From the NCBI RefSeq assembly GCF_000482465.1, contig NZ_KI519425.1, positions 94,399 through 158,398 of the forward strand: a DNA stretch of 64,000 bases. Direction: 5' to 3'. A program made the translations under genes and the position numbers. Source of the stretch: Runella limosa DSM 17973. Lineage in GTDB: Bacteria > Bacteroidota > Bacteroidia > Cytophagales > Spirosomataceae. This document shows positions 53,825-62,586 of this stretch, piece after piece (the first letter of the stretch is position 1; each line of letters opens with the position of its first letter). The notes beneath the pieces are model-generated. The model had not been told where the DNA came from. It was given only the letters and a program-made list of their open reading frames with translations, and did not search any database.

Positions 53825-54642
53825 GACGATTACTTTTCTTTGTTTTGAGTATTGGTTGGTTGGTTTCGTGCGAGGTTGTTTCTACGAGAACAGTTTCCTT
53901 GCCCACCGTTTCTGAACGATTGGTCGTAAATGGCATTGTCTCAAATTTAGGAATGGGGGTTTTTGTTTCAAAAACGGCACCTGTACTTGAACCTTCACAA
54001 ACTCCGTCCCTTTTAGAAGTAACAGCAAGCCTTTACAAAAATGGTGAAAAAATAGAGGAATTATCCAAAGAGGGTGGTTTATATACGTCTAAAAAAAAAT
54101 GGAGCTATAGCAGTAATCACACACTTCAAATATCGCACAATAGCTTAGGAGTTGCTTCTGCCTTGCTTGAAGCATTGCCAGTGGTTGTACCCATTACTAG
54201 CACAAATTTATCGTATAATAAAGATAAATCGGAAGCTACTGTTTTGATGTACTTTAAGGATATTATTGGTGAAAATTACTATGCCTACAAAATTGTAGCA
54301 GAAGCCAATGGGGTTCCTTTTATAAGTGATCACATCTATCGGGTTCCCTTTAGAAATATATTAACCGATGCTGATTTTGAATCGAAGGAAAAAGAAATTG
54401 AATTTCGGCAATTTTTGCTTAAAGAAGGTGCTAATAATCAGCGTATAAAGGCCGATAAAATAAGAATTTATCTGTACCATTTAACAAAAAGTACGTACAA
54501 TTATTATTATTCATTAAACGAGTACGATTCCTTTAATGAAGATGCTTTTGCTGATATTTCTCCTATTAAAAATAATATATCAAACGGATACGGATTTGTG
54601 GGAGCTTGTGCCATAGATACGCTTACAATTACTCTTAAATGA
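53821..54642 (+). CDS. DUF4249 lipoprotein
   Basis: A 273-residue lipoprotein with the lipobox LVSC and Cys17, and the start of the DUF4249 family (LPTVSERLVVNGIVSN). The family is found beside TonB receptors of this type in Bacteroidota and is thought to help capture the ligand at the surface, but no activity is known. Its ATG overlaps the receptor stop (ATGA), so translation is coupled. It shares the A/T-rich base use of the receptor. Confidence 0.9.
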   Translation: MRRLLFFVLSIGWLVSCEVVSTRTVSLPTVSERLVVNGIVSNLGMGVFVSKTAPVLEPSQTPSLLEVTASLYKNGEKIEELSKEGGLYTSKKKWSYSSNHTLQISHNSLGVASALLEALPVVVPITSTNLSYNKDKSEATVLMYFKDIIGENYYAYKIVAEANGVPFISDHIYRVPFRNILTDADFESKEKEIEFRQFLLKEGANNQRIKADKIRIYLYHLTKSTYNYYYSLNEYDSFNEDAFADISPIKNNISNGYGFVGACAIDTLTITLK

Positions 54643-54649
54643 TAAAGCT

Positions 54650-55270
54650 ATGAAAAAATCACTTAATGTTACCTCTGCCTTTTTACTTGTTTTTATTGTT
54701 AAAAGCTACGGGCAACTAGGCTTGCACCCTGCTTTTGGCGTGAAAGTAGGAGGGAATAGAATGTTTACTGATGTAAAGAATAAGCCTAGTAATTTTCAGC
54801 TCAGAGGTGTACAACCTTCAGAGGGGTTTCAAGTGGGGACGTGGGCTACTTTTCCTATTAATAAGTGGTTGTTTATAGAGACAGACCTTGATTTTCAACA
54901 GAGACAGAATCAGTATGGAGACCCCACTGATAAAACGAAGGTTGTTGCGGTAAATACATTCAATTATCTAGGATTATCGGGCAGATTAGGAGGTACTTAT
55001 AAAAATATTTACTTGACCGTAGGGCCTAGGGCGGTTGTGCTTTTGAGCAAAAAGGTGCTAGGTGGAGAGGGAACGCAGGCAGCGGAGTGGGGGGCGGATG
55101 TTCGTTTAGGGTATCAGTATAAACGTTTTCGACTCGAAGCATTTTATCAACAAAGTCTATCTCCGTACCATCAGATAGCGTTTTCAGATCCGATTGAAAT
55201 AAAGCACCTTTTTATGGCTAAAATGGCGGGGATAACACTGGGCTTCAGGTTGTTTGGGAAAGGGAAGTGA
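54650..55270 (+). CDS. Outer-membrane beta-barrel protein of the receptor operon
   Basis: A 206-residue exported protein starting MKKSLNVTSAFLLVFIVKSYGQ, followed by strands of an outer-membrane barrel such as AFGVKVGGNRMFTD, GFQVGTWATFPINKWLFIETDLDFQQR and MAKMAGITLGFRLFG at the end. It is the third gene of the operon (7 bases after DUF4249). A PorT-like barrel in this place is common beside TonB receptors. Function is unknown. A strong terminator follows. Confidence 0.85.
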   Translation: MKKSLNVTSAFLLVFIVKSYGQLGLHPAFGVKVGGNRMFTDVKNKPSNFQLRGVQPSEGFQVGTWATFPINKWLFIETDLDFQQRQNQYGDPTDKTKVVAVNTFNYLGLSGRLGGTYKNIYLTVGPRAVVLLSKKVLGGEGTQAAEWGADVRLGYQYKRFRLEAFYQQSLSPYHQIAFSDPIEIKHLFMAKMAGITLGFRLFGKGK

Positions 55271-55276
55271 GTTATG

Positions 55277-55307
55277 AAAGCGCGGGTCTAGCAGCCCGCG
55301 CTTTTTG
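55277..55307 (+). terminator. Terminator of the TonB-receptor operon
   Basis: Arms AAAGCGCGGG (55277-55286) and CCCGCGCTTT (55294-55303) around an 7-base loop, followed by TTG. It stands 6 bases after the barrel stop. Confidence 0.85.
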
Positions 55308-55329
55308 TTGGCAGAAACTTCAAAAACGA

Positions 55330-56106
55330 TTAAGCCCCCATCCACCGCTGTCCGCTGTTTTGGTCGATAAACAGGGTCGCGTCGGGGTGGGTACGTAAAA
55401 TTGTTGATGGGTAAACTTCGCTGACTTCGTCGAGGAGGGTGTGGTAAACCGCTTCGGCTTTGTGGGCGGCAGGAACCATGCAAAATATTGTAGGAGCCTT
55501 CACCAACGCGGGAATAGTCAGCGTAAGGGCATACTCAGGAACCAGCTCCAACGACGCAAAACACCCGTCGTGTACTTGTTGCTGGCGGCTAGTAAGGTCT
55601 AAATCGACTCTTTTGACCAACAAAGGGTCGTTAAAAAACGCAATGTGGGGGTCGTTGAACGCAATGTGGCAGTTTTCGCCGATGCCCATGCAAACGATGT
55701 CGGTGGGATACTGAGTCAGCAACGCCGAGTAGCGTTGACATTCTGCTTCGGCGTCGGCCACGTTTCCGTTGATGTAAAACACTTCTTTCAACGGTACTTT
55801 GGCAAAAAATCGGTCTTTGAGAAAATTGCCAAACCGCTGCGGTGCCTCGTCCGACAAGCCAATGTATTCGTCCATGTGGAAAGCATTGACTCGTTGCCAA
55901 TCAATGTCAGGCTGGACGGCAAGCGCGTCCAAAAACTCATTTTGCGACGGAGCAGCGGCAAAAATAATATTGACGGTTTCTTGGCTTTGGAGCAGCGTTT
56001 TGATTTTAGCAGCAGCCATTTCGGCGGCATTTTGTCCTAATTCTTGGCGGGTTTCAAATAACTTAACCCGAAGTTTGTCAACGGTTTCTTCTTTTATAAG
56101 AGGCAT
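55330..56106 (-). CDS. nagB: Glucosamine-6-phosphate deaminase-like protein, unusual active site
   Basis: A 258-residue protein of the NagB/6-phosphogluconolactonase family. It keeps FHMDEY (about 76-81) and HIAFN, but the key motif reads GIGENCHIAFNDP (141-153): Cys146 replaces the usual Gly, Asn145 stands where E. coli has Asp141, and Asp152 where it has Glu148, with His147 kept. The phosphate loop, normally GGTP, reads AAAPSQ (50-55). It follows nagA by 25 bases in an amino-sugar operon, so conversion of glucosamine 6-phosphate to fructose 6-phosphate is the likely job, but the changes leave room for a related substrate. Confidence 0.8.
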   Translation of the reverse strand: MPLIKEETVDKLRVKLFETRQELGQNAAEMAAAKIKTLLQSQETVNIIFAAAPSQNEFLDALAVQPDIDWQRVNAFHMDEYIGLSDEAPQRFGNFLKDRFFAKVPLKEVFYINGNVADAEAECQRYSALLTQYPTDIVCMGIGENCHIAFNDPHIAFFNDPLLVKRVDLDLTSRQQQVHDGCFASLELVPEYALTLTIPALVKAPTIFCMVPAAHKAEAVYHTLLDEVSEVYPSTILRTHPDATLFIDQNSGQRWMGA

Positions 56107-56131
56107 TTTGTGGATTTTTTTGAGCAGTTTG

Positions 56132-57319
56132 TCATGCCGTAGGCATCTGATTATACACTATTCTTCCTTCAACCATCGTCATCCCGACGTTGATATTTTC
56201 ATCAAAAATAACAATATCAGCGTCTTTGCCTTTGGCGAGCGAGCCTTTGCGGTCGTGGACGCCCATGATGCGGGCGGGGGTCGTGCTGGCCATGCGAACG
56301 GCGTCCAACAGCGGAACATCGACCATCGTTATCATGTTGCGTACTAGTCGGTCGAAGGTGGCGACACTGCCCGCAAACGAGGTACGGTCGGGCAGCTTGG
56401 CTACCCCGTCTTCGATGATGACGGGTAGGCCGTTTTTCAACGAACCCAAGATACTTTCGCCTTCGGGCATTCCTGCCCCGCGCATGGCGTCGGTGATGAG
56501 GGCGGTGCGGTCGGGGCCTTTGATTTTATAAACGAGTTTGAGCAAAGGAGCGGGCAAGTGAATACCGTCTCCGATGATTTCCACGTCTAAATCCAATAAA
56601 TAGGAACTTTCAATCACACCTGCGTAGCGAAAGGCGTTTTTGCGCGTCACACCCGACATGGCGGAGTACAAGTGCGTGACGAGCGAATAGCCATTTTCGT
56701 AAGCGGTCAATACGTCGTCATAGTACGCATCCGTGTGGGCGATGGCGGCCAAAATACCTTGCTGGCGTAAACGTTGCCCAAACGCAATCGCACCTTCGAG
56801 TTCGGGAGCGGCGCTCCAGCGCACGATGGACGACGAATAGTTAAGAATTTCTTCGTATTCGGCAGGGTCGGGGTTGCGAATGTAACGAGGGTCTTGTGCT
56901 CCCCGTTGACTCAGGGCAAAATATGGCCCTTCTAGGTGAATCCCCAAAAATGCCGCGCCGTTGGTATTGCTTTGATGGGCTTTTTCATAGACATCAAGCG
57001 TGTGAAGCAAATCTTCCTTTTCGGCGGTGAGCGTAGTGGGCACCAGCGCCGTCGTTCCAAAACGCGCGTGCAGTTCGGCAACGGTCAAGAAAGCTTCTTC
57101 GGTACCGTCCATAAAGTCGGCACCACCACCTCCGTGGACGTGGATGTCGATAAAGCCAGGAGCAATGTAGCGGCCTTGGGCGTCAATTACTTCGGCGTCG
57201 GGTACGTCAACGAAGTCTTCATGTACCCCTATAATTTTACCTTCTTCCACCACCACCGTTCCATTTTTAATGGCGCGAAAAGGCGTCAGGACAGTACCGT
57301 TACTGATTTTTATTTTCAT
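56132..57319 (-). CDS. nagA: N-acetylglucosamine-6-phosphate deacetylase
   Basis: A 395-residue amidohydrolase of the NagA type. The metal site HVHGGGGADFMDG (from about 60), the Glu in HLEGPYF (about 129-135), and the later IAHTDA and LVTHLYSAM, with His residues, and GIHLP and DAMRGAG with the catalytic Asp, are all present. It removes acetate from GlcNAc 6-phosphate. It lies between the MFS transporter (58 bases upstream) and the nagB-like gene (25 bases downstream) on the minus strand. A GlcNAc kinase is needed to supply its substrate and is not in the window. Confidence 0.93.
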   Translation of the reverse strand: MKIKISNGTVLTPFRAIKNGTVVVEEGKIIGVHEDFVDVPDAEVIDAQGRYIAPGFIDIHVHGGGGADFMDGTEEAFLTVAELHARFGTTALVPTTLTAEKEDLLHTLDVYEKAHQSNTNGAAFLGIHLEGPYFALSQRGAQDPRYIRNPDPAEYEEILNYSSSIVRWSAAPELEGAIAFGQRLRQQGILAAIAHTDAYYDDVLTAYENGYSLVTHLYSAMSGVTRKNAFRYAGVIESSYLLDLDVEIIGDGIHLPAPLLKLVYKIKGPDRTALITDAMRGAGMPEGESILGSLKNGLPVIIEDGVAKLPDRTSFAGSVATFDRLVRNMITMVDVPLLDAVRMASTTPARIMGVHDRKGSLAKGKDADIVIFDENINVGMTMVEGRIVYNQMPTA

Positions 57320-57377
57320 AAAAAAATTGCTAGTCTTTTTGGCTTGCGACTTGGTTTTGCCTTTTGGGCTAAAAAAA

Positions 57378-57420
57378 TCAGCCCTTCTCCTGGAAGGAGA
57401 GGGGTTGGGGTGAGGTTCCC
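57378..57420. repeat. Dispersed CCCTTCTCCTGGAAGGAGAGGGG repeat inside the MFS gene end
   Basis: CCCTTCTCCTGGAAGGAGA followed by GGGGTTGGGGTGAGGTT is a familiar intergenic repeat of many bacterial genomes; its translation gives the PQPLSFQEKG-type tail. It supplies the stop codon of the MFS gene. Confidence 0.75.
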
Positions 57421-58733
57421 CAATGTTTCACTTTATGCCCGTAGGCCGCATAATACACCAAGTACAAATAACAGGGTAATAGTACCCAATAAGCGGTACG
57501 AACATCATACAAATCAGCAAAATAGCCGTAGAAAAGTGGCATGATAGCGTTTCCGCACAAGCCCATGATGAGAATCGACGCCCCGAGTTTGGTATAACGT
57601 CCTAGCCCGTCCAACGCCAAAGGCCAAATGCCTGCCCATACGAGCGAGTTGGCCAAGCCGAGCAATACCACAAACCAAATCGAAAGGTCGGCGGTGTGGC
57701 CTAAAAACTGCACCGTGCCTTTGGCAAAAATGATAAGCAATGTAAAAATAGTGCCTAACACTGTGCAAAAACGCAAAGCATTTACTTGACTGATGAATCT
57801 GGGGATGGTGATAATCCCGATGATGTACCCACAAATGGTACATGCCAAGGTGTAGGATGGGAACGTTTTGGCTTTGAGCAAATCAATCCCCATGGAATTG
57901 GCATAACCAATGATGGTATCAATGGCAATTACCTGAGTACCAACGTGAAGAAAAATGGCGACTGCGCCTAAAATAAGGTGCGGAAACTGGAAAATGCTGG
58001 TTTTGCCCGCGTTGGCACTGGCGACCTCGGGGCTTTCGTGTTCGGTATTGATTTCGGGCAAAGGCGAGCGATACACCAAGTACCCTAACACAAATAAAAA
58101 TATTCCTAAAACAGTATAAGGCGTAATCACTCGCCGTACAAGCTCGTCCAAAGCAGCACTTTTTTCAACGGCATTCATCGTGCCAAGTTGCGCAAACAAA
58201 TCAGTGTCGGTAGGGCGTAAAATCACGGCAGCAAACACCAGCGGCGACAAAATTCCAGCGGCTTTGTTGCAAATCCCCATGATGCTGATGCGCTGTGCGC
58301 CGCGTTCTTTGGGGCCTAAAATAGTGATGTACGGATTGGCGGCAGTTTGCAAAATGGCCAAGCCAATGCCAATCGTAAACAGTCCCATCAAGAAAATGCC
58401 GTAGGTGCGCGTCATGGCGGCAGGGACGAAAATAAACGCTCCCAAAGCCATAGCCCAAAAACCGAACATCATGCCCTTTTTGAACCCTTGGGTTTTGAGC
58501 AGATACGAGGCAGGCACCGACATGATGAAGTAGGCGATGTAAAACGCAAACGCCACCAAATAGGCTTGAAAGCTGGTGAGTTCGCAGGCAATTTTGAAGT
58601 AAGGAATCAGAATGGAGTTGACCCACGAGATGAAGCCGAAGATAAAAAACATCAGCCCAATCAAGAAAATAGAAACGGTGGTTTCGCGCGGGCTTAGGCT
58701 GCTTACTTCAACGGCAGCAGTAGAGGATTTCAT
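57378..58733 (-). CDS. Sugar MFS transporter (FucP/GluP family), NagP-like
   Basis: A 451-residue membrane protein with 12 helices of the fucose/glucose-galactose permease group. It has the N-terminal FFIFGFISWVNSILIPYFKIACELTSFQAYLV and later GSHVGTQVIAIDTIIGYAN-like motifs (here HVGTQVIAIDTI). Position upstream of nagA and nagB on the same strand points to N-acetylglucosamine uptake. The C-terminus is odd: GTSPQPLSFQEKG is the translation of a dispersed intergenic repeat (57378-57420), so the last 14 or so residues seem to have been added by repeat insertion. Confidence 0.88.
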   Translation of the reverse strand: MKSSTAAVEVSSLSPRETTVSIFLIGLMFFIFGFISWVNSILIPYFKIACELTSFQAYLVAFAFYIAYFIMSVPASYLLKTQGFKKGMMFGFWAMALGAFIFVPAAMTRTYGIFLMGLFTIGIGLAILQTAANPYITILGPKERGAQRISIMGICNKAAGILSPLVFAAVILRPTDTDLFAQLGTMNAVEKSAALDELVRRVITPYTVLGIFLFVLGYLVYRSPLPEINTEHESPEVASANAGKTSIFQFPHLILGAVAIFLHVGTQVIAIDTIIGYANSMGIDLLKAKTFPSYTLACTICGYIIGIITIPRFISQVNALRFCTVLGTIFTLLIIFAKGTVQFLGHTADLSIWFVVLLGLANSLVWAGIWPLALDGLGRYTKLGASILIMGLCGNAIMPLFYGYFADLYDVRTAYWVLLPCYLYLVYYAAYGHKVKHWGTSPQPLSFQEKG

Positions 58734-58749
58734 AGAAAGGATGGTTTTG

Positions 58750-58782
58750 AACTTCCCGAAAGTTACCCACTTTCGGGAAGTT
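58750..58782. terminator. Hairpin between Gfo/Idh/MocA and MFS genes
   Basis: Perfect 14-base arms AACTTCCCGAAAGT (58750-58763) and ACTTTCGGGAAGTT (58769-58782). It lies 21 bases after the stop of the gene at 58804 (minus strand) and separates it from the amino-sugar operon. Confidence 0.8.
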
Positions 58783-58803
58783 AGTTAGGTTTAGAAAGAA
58801 TCG

Positions 58804-60171
58804 TTACAACGTTGGCTCCCAGCCTTTTTCGTATTCACGTTTCCAGAATTTCTGGGCTTCTTTGTTGTTCTTGATGTGTCCGTTGGCGGGGTCAATGTCC
58901 AAAATGCTGTTGGAACGCAAAGCGATGTTCCCCAACTGACACAAAAGCGTACTTTGATGACCACTTATAATATCGGATGCCAACGGAGTTCCTTTTTTGA
59001 TGGCTTCTACAAAGTTTTGGAAGTGAGTGGCGTCCAACGCTTGCGAAGGGTTCATTTTGTTGCGAGGGTCAATCGGCATGTCGTTGGCAACGTCTTTGAT
59101 GACCTTATTGTCCAAATCGTAAATTTTGTAGGCATTGCCACCGCCGTATTCCAACGTTCCTTTTTCGCCATAAAACGAAACGCCCACGCTGCTGCCTTCG
59201 ATATTGCGACTGTTGCAACTACGGCCTTCCCACGTCATAAATTTATCTTTGCCAAACTCAAGGTTAATCACTTGGGTATCTGGAGTTTCCCAGTCGTCTT
59301 GGTAGCGGTAACGCCCACCCGAAGACGATACTTTGGTTGGATAACTTACCTGCAATCCCCAACGCATGAGGTCGAGCATGTGCGTACCATTGTTGAGGGC
59401 TTCGCCCGTTCCCCAATGCCAAAACCAGTGCCAGTTGTAGTGGATGATGTTATCTTTGTACGCACGGCGCGGCGCGGGGCCTTGCCATAAGTCAAAGTTG
59501 AGCCACGAAGGTACAGCCGTTGCTTTACCCGTTCCGATGGTAGGGCGGTTGTTGGTGTACCAGCCTTTGGCAAAATACGGGCGACCAATCACCCCGTCGT
59601 GAATTTCCTTGATGGCTTGCTTAACGTTGGGCCATGACCGACGCTGGTTTCCCATCTGAATCACGTTTTTGTACTTGGCGGCCACGGCCATCAGCAATTC
59701 GCCTTCGTGCGGGTTGTGGCTGCATGGTTTCTCCAAATACACGTGTTTGCCTGCTTTGGAAGCCAAAATAGCCGCAGGAGCGTGCCAGTGGTCAGGAGCG
59801 GCAACGATGAGTCCGTCCATGTCTTTGTCTTCCAGTGCTTTGCGGAAGTCGGGGGTTTCCTTTGGCTTGCGGTTTTGGATTTTCTCTACCCCTGCCACGC
59901 ACTTTGCAGCGGCTTTGGAATCAACGTCTGAAATACTGACGACTTCGCAGTTGGGCTGGAGGGCAAAGTTGGTTGCCAAGGCAAATCCACGGCTATTGAC
60001 TCCCATGACGCCGAGGCGTACCTTGTCGTTAGCGCCCAAAATGTTGGCATAACTTTTAGCACTAAAGCCTGGAAGAACTCCGCCTACGGTCAAAACGGCC
60101 GTTCCTGTTAGGCTTTTTTTGAGAAAATCGCGACGAGAAGCGCTGTTGGATGAAGTTGAGTTTTGGCTCAT
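58804..60171 (-). CDS. Gfo/Idh/MocA-family oxidoreductase, Tat-exported
   Basis: A 455-residue oxidoreductase with a Tat signal (SRRDFLKK at residues 12-19, then a hydrophobic run to about 40). The Rossmann domain starts KVRLGVMGVNSRGF, and the motif EKPCSHN (about 149-155) carries the conserved Lys of the family. The C-terminal domain has FWHWGTGEALNNGTHMLDLMRWGL. It would oxidise or rearrange a sugar in the periplasm with tightly held NAD(P). It stands between two hairpins, so it is probably transcribed alone. The substrate is unknown. Confidence 0.92.
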   Translation of the reverse strand: MSQNSTSSNSASRRDFLKKSLTGTAVLTVGGVLPGFSAKSYANILGANDKVRLGVMGVNSRGFALATNFALQPNCEVVSISDVDSKAAAKCVAGVEKIQNRKPKETPDFRKALEDKDMDGLIVAAPDHWHAPAAILASKAGKHVYLEKPCSHNPHEGELLMAVAAKYKNVIQMGNQRRSWPNVKQAIKEIHDGVIGRPYFAKGWYTNNRPTIGTGKATAVPSWLNFDLWQGPAPRRAYKDNIIHYNWHWFWHWGTGEALNNGTHMLDLMRWGLQVSYPTKVSSSGGRYRYQDDWETPDTQVINLEFGKDKFMTWEGRSCNSRNIEGSSVGVSFYGEKGTLEYGGGNAYKIYDLDNKVIKDVANDMPIDPRNKMNPSQALDATHFQNFVEAIKKGTPLASDIISGHQSTLLCQLGNIALRSNSILDIDPANGHIKNNKEAQKFWKREYEKGWEPTL

Positions 60172-60248
60172 GTAAAGGTTTTTTGGTTAGAAATAATGTG
60201 TTTATTGACACCTGCAAAAATAAAGGTTAGCCCGAGGTTTTGCCTAAA

Positions 60249-60290
60249 CTTTCCAAGTTTGCTTTTCTGCGATTTACAAAACTTGGAAAG
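60249..60290. terminator. Hairpin after the HiPIP operon
   Basis: Arms CTTTCCAAGTTT (60249-60260) and AAACTTGGAAAG (60279-60290) flank an 18-base loop, 5 bases after the HiPIP stop on the minus strand. It shares CCAAGTTT/AAACTTGG with the hairpin at 16625. Confidence 0.75.
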
Positions 60291-60295
60291 GTTCG

Positions 60296-60619
60296 CTATT
60301 TACTCTGCGGTGCCCAGTAGGTGCAATAACCTGCCGTTTGAACGGGGCCTTTGAACAACATACAGCCACCGCAAGCTTTGCCGTCTTTGGGAGGAAGCCA
60401 CAAATTGCAGTTTCCACACTGAGATTCGGCACGGGGCGAGGCATCGACATACCCCAGTTTTTTCCGAGTTTTTAGGTCATTCTCACTAACGTTTGAAAAA
60501 TCTTTGCAAGGGTCAGTGTTTTCAGATTGAGAAGCTGATTTTGGTTGACAGCTACTCACCAAAAATGCGGTGGCGGGTAATATCGGTAATGCGGTGGCAA
60601 TAAATTCTCTTCTTTTCAT
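60296..60619 (-). CDS. High-potential iron-sulfur protein (HiPIP)
   Basis: A 107-residue electron carrier of the HiPIP family. The Tat-style N-terminus MKRREFIA and a lipobox-like LVSSC (Cys24) suggest a Tat-exported lipoprotein. The four cluster ligands are most likely Cys68 and Cys71 (CGNC), Cys86 (CGGC) and Cys99 (GYCTYW); one further Cys (83) stands beside. It binds a 4Fe-4S cluster at high potential. It is the third gene of an operon with the dehydrogenase-like protein (25 bases upstream), which points to electron transfer from that protein. Confidence 0.9.
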   Translation of the reverse strand: MKRREFIATALPILPATAFLVSSCQPKSASQSENTDPCKDFSNVSENDLKTRKKLGYVDASPRAESQCGNCNLWLPPKDGKACGGCMLFKGPVQTAGYCTYWAPQSK

Positions 60620-60644
60620 GCGGGTTAATGATAAAATAAACCTG

Positions 60645-62579
60645 TTATTTCTTCCCCAACAAAAGGGCTAATCGCTGAGCTTCTCCCGAGCGATTGCGGG
60701 TACGCACCACGTGACCAAAGTCTTTGAGGAAACTTTCTTTGTCGGGTGTCATTTGGGCAAAAAAACCTTCCTTTTGCAATACGTCAATGAGTTCAAAAGA
60801 GGCTCCTGTCTCCGAACTTAAAATTCCCATGCGGTACCATTTGTCCTGAATGTGCGGAATGAGGGCTTTCGCTAAAGCTTCTGAAGCCGCAGGGGTTTTG
60901 TACTGTCCAAGGCTCAAACAAGCTTGAAACGATACTTTTGGCGATGGGTCAGTAGTTTTTTCGATAAGTTGCGGTACTAACTCAGGCCATTTTTCAGCTT
61001 CGATAAGGCCATAGGCGCGGAGGTCGGGCTGCGCGTCGGTGATGGCTTTTTTGATCAAGTTGGGCGTCAGTGCATTAAGTCCTTCCAAGACAAAAAACGC
61101 GTGCAAACGAGCGCGGGCGTCGGAATGTGTTAAGAAAATGTCAGTCACGGCGGGAAGCACCGATTTGTCCTTCTTTTCGAGCAAAAGCCGCTGGGCGTTG
61201 AGCCGCCACCATTGTTGGGGATGGGCTAAAAGCGCTACTAATTCAGCCGACGATTTTGAGCGTAGTTTAGGCGCTTCTTGCGTTGGTTTGGCCCCTTTGG
61301 GTACAATCTGGTAAATGCGTCCGAGTTTGTTGCCGTTAAAAAAATCCATTTCTTCTTTCAAATCTTCAGGAATGGCGGTGGGAGTTTCGATGTGCTGTCG
61401 GTACATGTCGATGACGTACAGCACGCCGTTGGGACCCACGCTCAGTTGTGCAGGTCGAAACCACGGGTCGGAAGAGGTTAAAAACTCTTGCGTTTTTTCC
61501 TTTTCGCCACGTTTTGCCACAAACGTGGGGCTGCTGGACAAGGGTTGTACAACGTCACGGTGAATCAAATTTCCCGCCACTTCACCCGTAAATATTGAGC
61601 CACGGTACTCCTCAGGCAGTAAGCTCCCTCCATAAAACGTTCCACCTGAGGCTCCCGTGAAATGATCTTCGGCGTATTCGTGACGGTCGAGTTTGGCTTC
61701 GGCAAACTGCTCATTACGTCGTTTGGTTCGTTCTTGACGCCAGTAAGGAGCGGGGGTTTGCTGAAACATCTCGGGGTCGTGGTCGGAGATATTCAAAGCT
61801 ACATCGTACGACGGTAAAAATTGATGGCGGAATAAATAACGTCCTGCAATGGGCGCGTGTTGAATGTGCAGAGAGTTTTCGGTAAAAAAGCGGTTGCCCC
61901 AGTCATCAACCGACATCCCAAATTGTCCCGTACTCGATTCAATTTCAAACTGTCCTCGGTCGAGACGAAAACGAAAATCGCCGCCTTTGACCGAAATGGT
62001 CGGTAGCTTGGGGTTACGCATAAATTTGACCAATCCATCTTGTCCGCAGTTAGAGGCATAAATCCAGTTATCGACGTTGTAGTGCAAATTGGTGATTTGG
62101 GCTTCCGAATTGTTGGCAAAAAAGCCCGTAAAAAGTACCTCACGAATATCGGCGCGGTAATCGCCCGTGGTATCTTTTAGGAATAAAATATCGGGAGCAG
62201 CTGCTACTAGCAGTCCTCCTTCCCACGGTAACACGCTGGTAGCTTCCGAAAGGTTGTCGGCAAAAACAACGGCCGAATCAATGCGCCCGTCTTGGTTGGT
62301 ATCCCGCAATAGCCGAATGGCTCCTCCCAACGTACCATCTTCGGGTTTGGAAGGGTAGTCGGGCATTTCGACCACAAACGCATTTCCCTCTTCGTCAAAC
62401 ACCATTTCGACGGGGTCGAGCACGTGCGGTTCGGTGGCAAATACTTCGACTTGGAGGCGGTCGTCGCTCAAAGTAAAGCTTTTGAGGGCTTCGTCGGGGG
62501 TGAGGGGTTCGGTATAATGCGCACACGACCAACTGAGTCCTACAAGTGCGAAGAAGAGGAGTTTTTTCGGGGCATTCAT
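60645..62579 (-). CDS. PVC-type dehydrogenase-like protein without heme motif
   Basis: A 644-residue exported protein, probably a lipoprotein (signal ending SWSC, Cys19). The N-terminal two-thirds (about 35-430) is a beta-propeller of the membrane-bound dehydrogenase type seen in PVC bacteria and Bacteroidota: AFVVEMPDYPSKPEDG, IRLLRDTNQDGRIDS, IYASNCGQDGLVKFMRN, GEVAGNLIHRDVVQP and VIDMYRQHIETP. HEAT-like helices follow (about 450-640). Relatives usually end with a cytochrome c CxxCH domain; none is present here and only 25 bases separate the stop from the HiPIP gene. The HiPIP may therefore be its electron acceptor. The substrate, possibly a sugar, is unknown. Confidence 0.87.
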   Translation of the reverse strand: MNAPKKLLFFALVGLSWSCAHYTEPLTPDEALKSFTLSDDRLQVEVFATEPHVLDPVEMVFDEEGNAFVVEMPDYPSKPEDGTLGGAIRLLRDTNQDGRIDSAVVFADNLSEATSVLPWEGGLLVAAAPDILFLKDTTGDYRADIREVLFTGFFANNSEAQITNLHYNVDNWIYASNCGQDGLVKFMRNPKLPTISVKGGDFRFRLDRGQFEIESSTGQFGMSVDDWGNRFFTENSLHIQHAPIAGRYLFRHQFLPSYDVALNISDHDPEMFQQTPAPYWRQERTKRRNEQFAEAKLDRHEYAEDHFTGASGGTFYGGSLLPEEYRGSIFTGEVAGNLIHRDVVQPLSSSPTFVAKRGEKEKTQEFLTSSDPWFRPAQLSVGPNGVLYVIDMYRQHIETPTAIPEDLKEEMDFFNGNKLGRIYQIVPKGAKPTQEAPKLRSKSSAELVALLAHPQQWWRLNAQRLLLEKKDKSVLPAVTDIFLTHSDARARLHAFFVLEGLNALTPNLIKKAITDAQPDLRAYGLIEAEKWPELVPQLIEKTTDPSPKVSFQACLSLGQYKTPAASEALAKALIPHIQDKWYRMGILSSETGASFELIDVLQKEGFFAQMTPDKESFLKDFGHVVRTRNRSGEAQRLALLLGKK

Positions 62580-62586
62580 TGGGATA

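Noticed and set aside
60620..60644. Possible frameshifted cytochrome c end of the PVC-type protein
   Set aside because: Only 25 bases lie between its stop and the HiPIP start, so there is no room for a lost domain.
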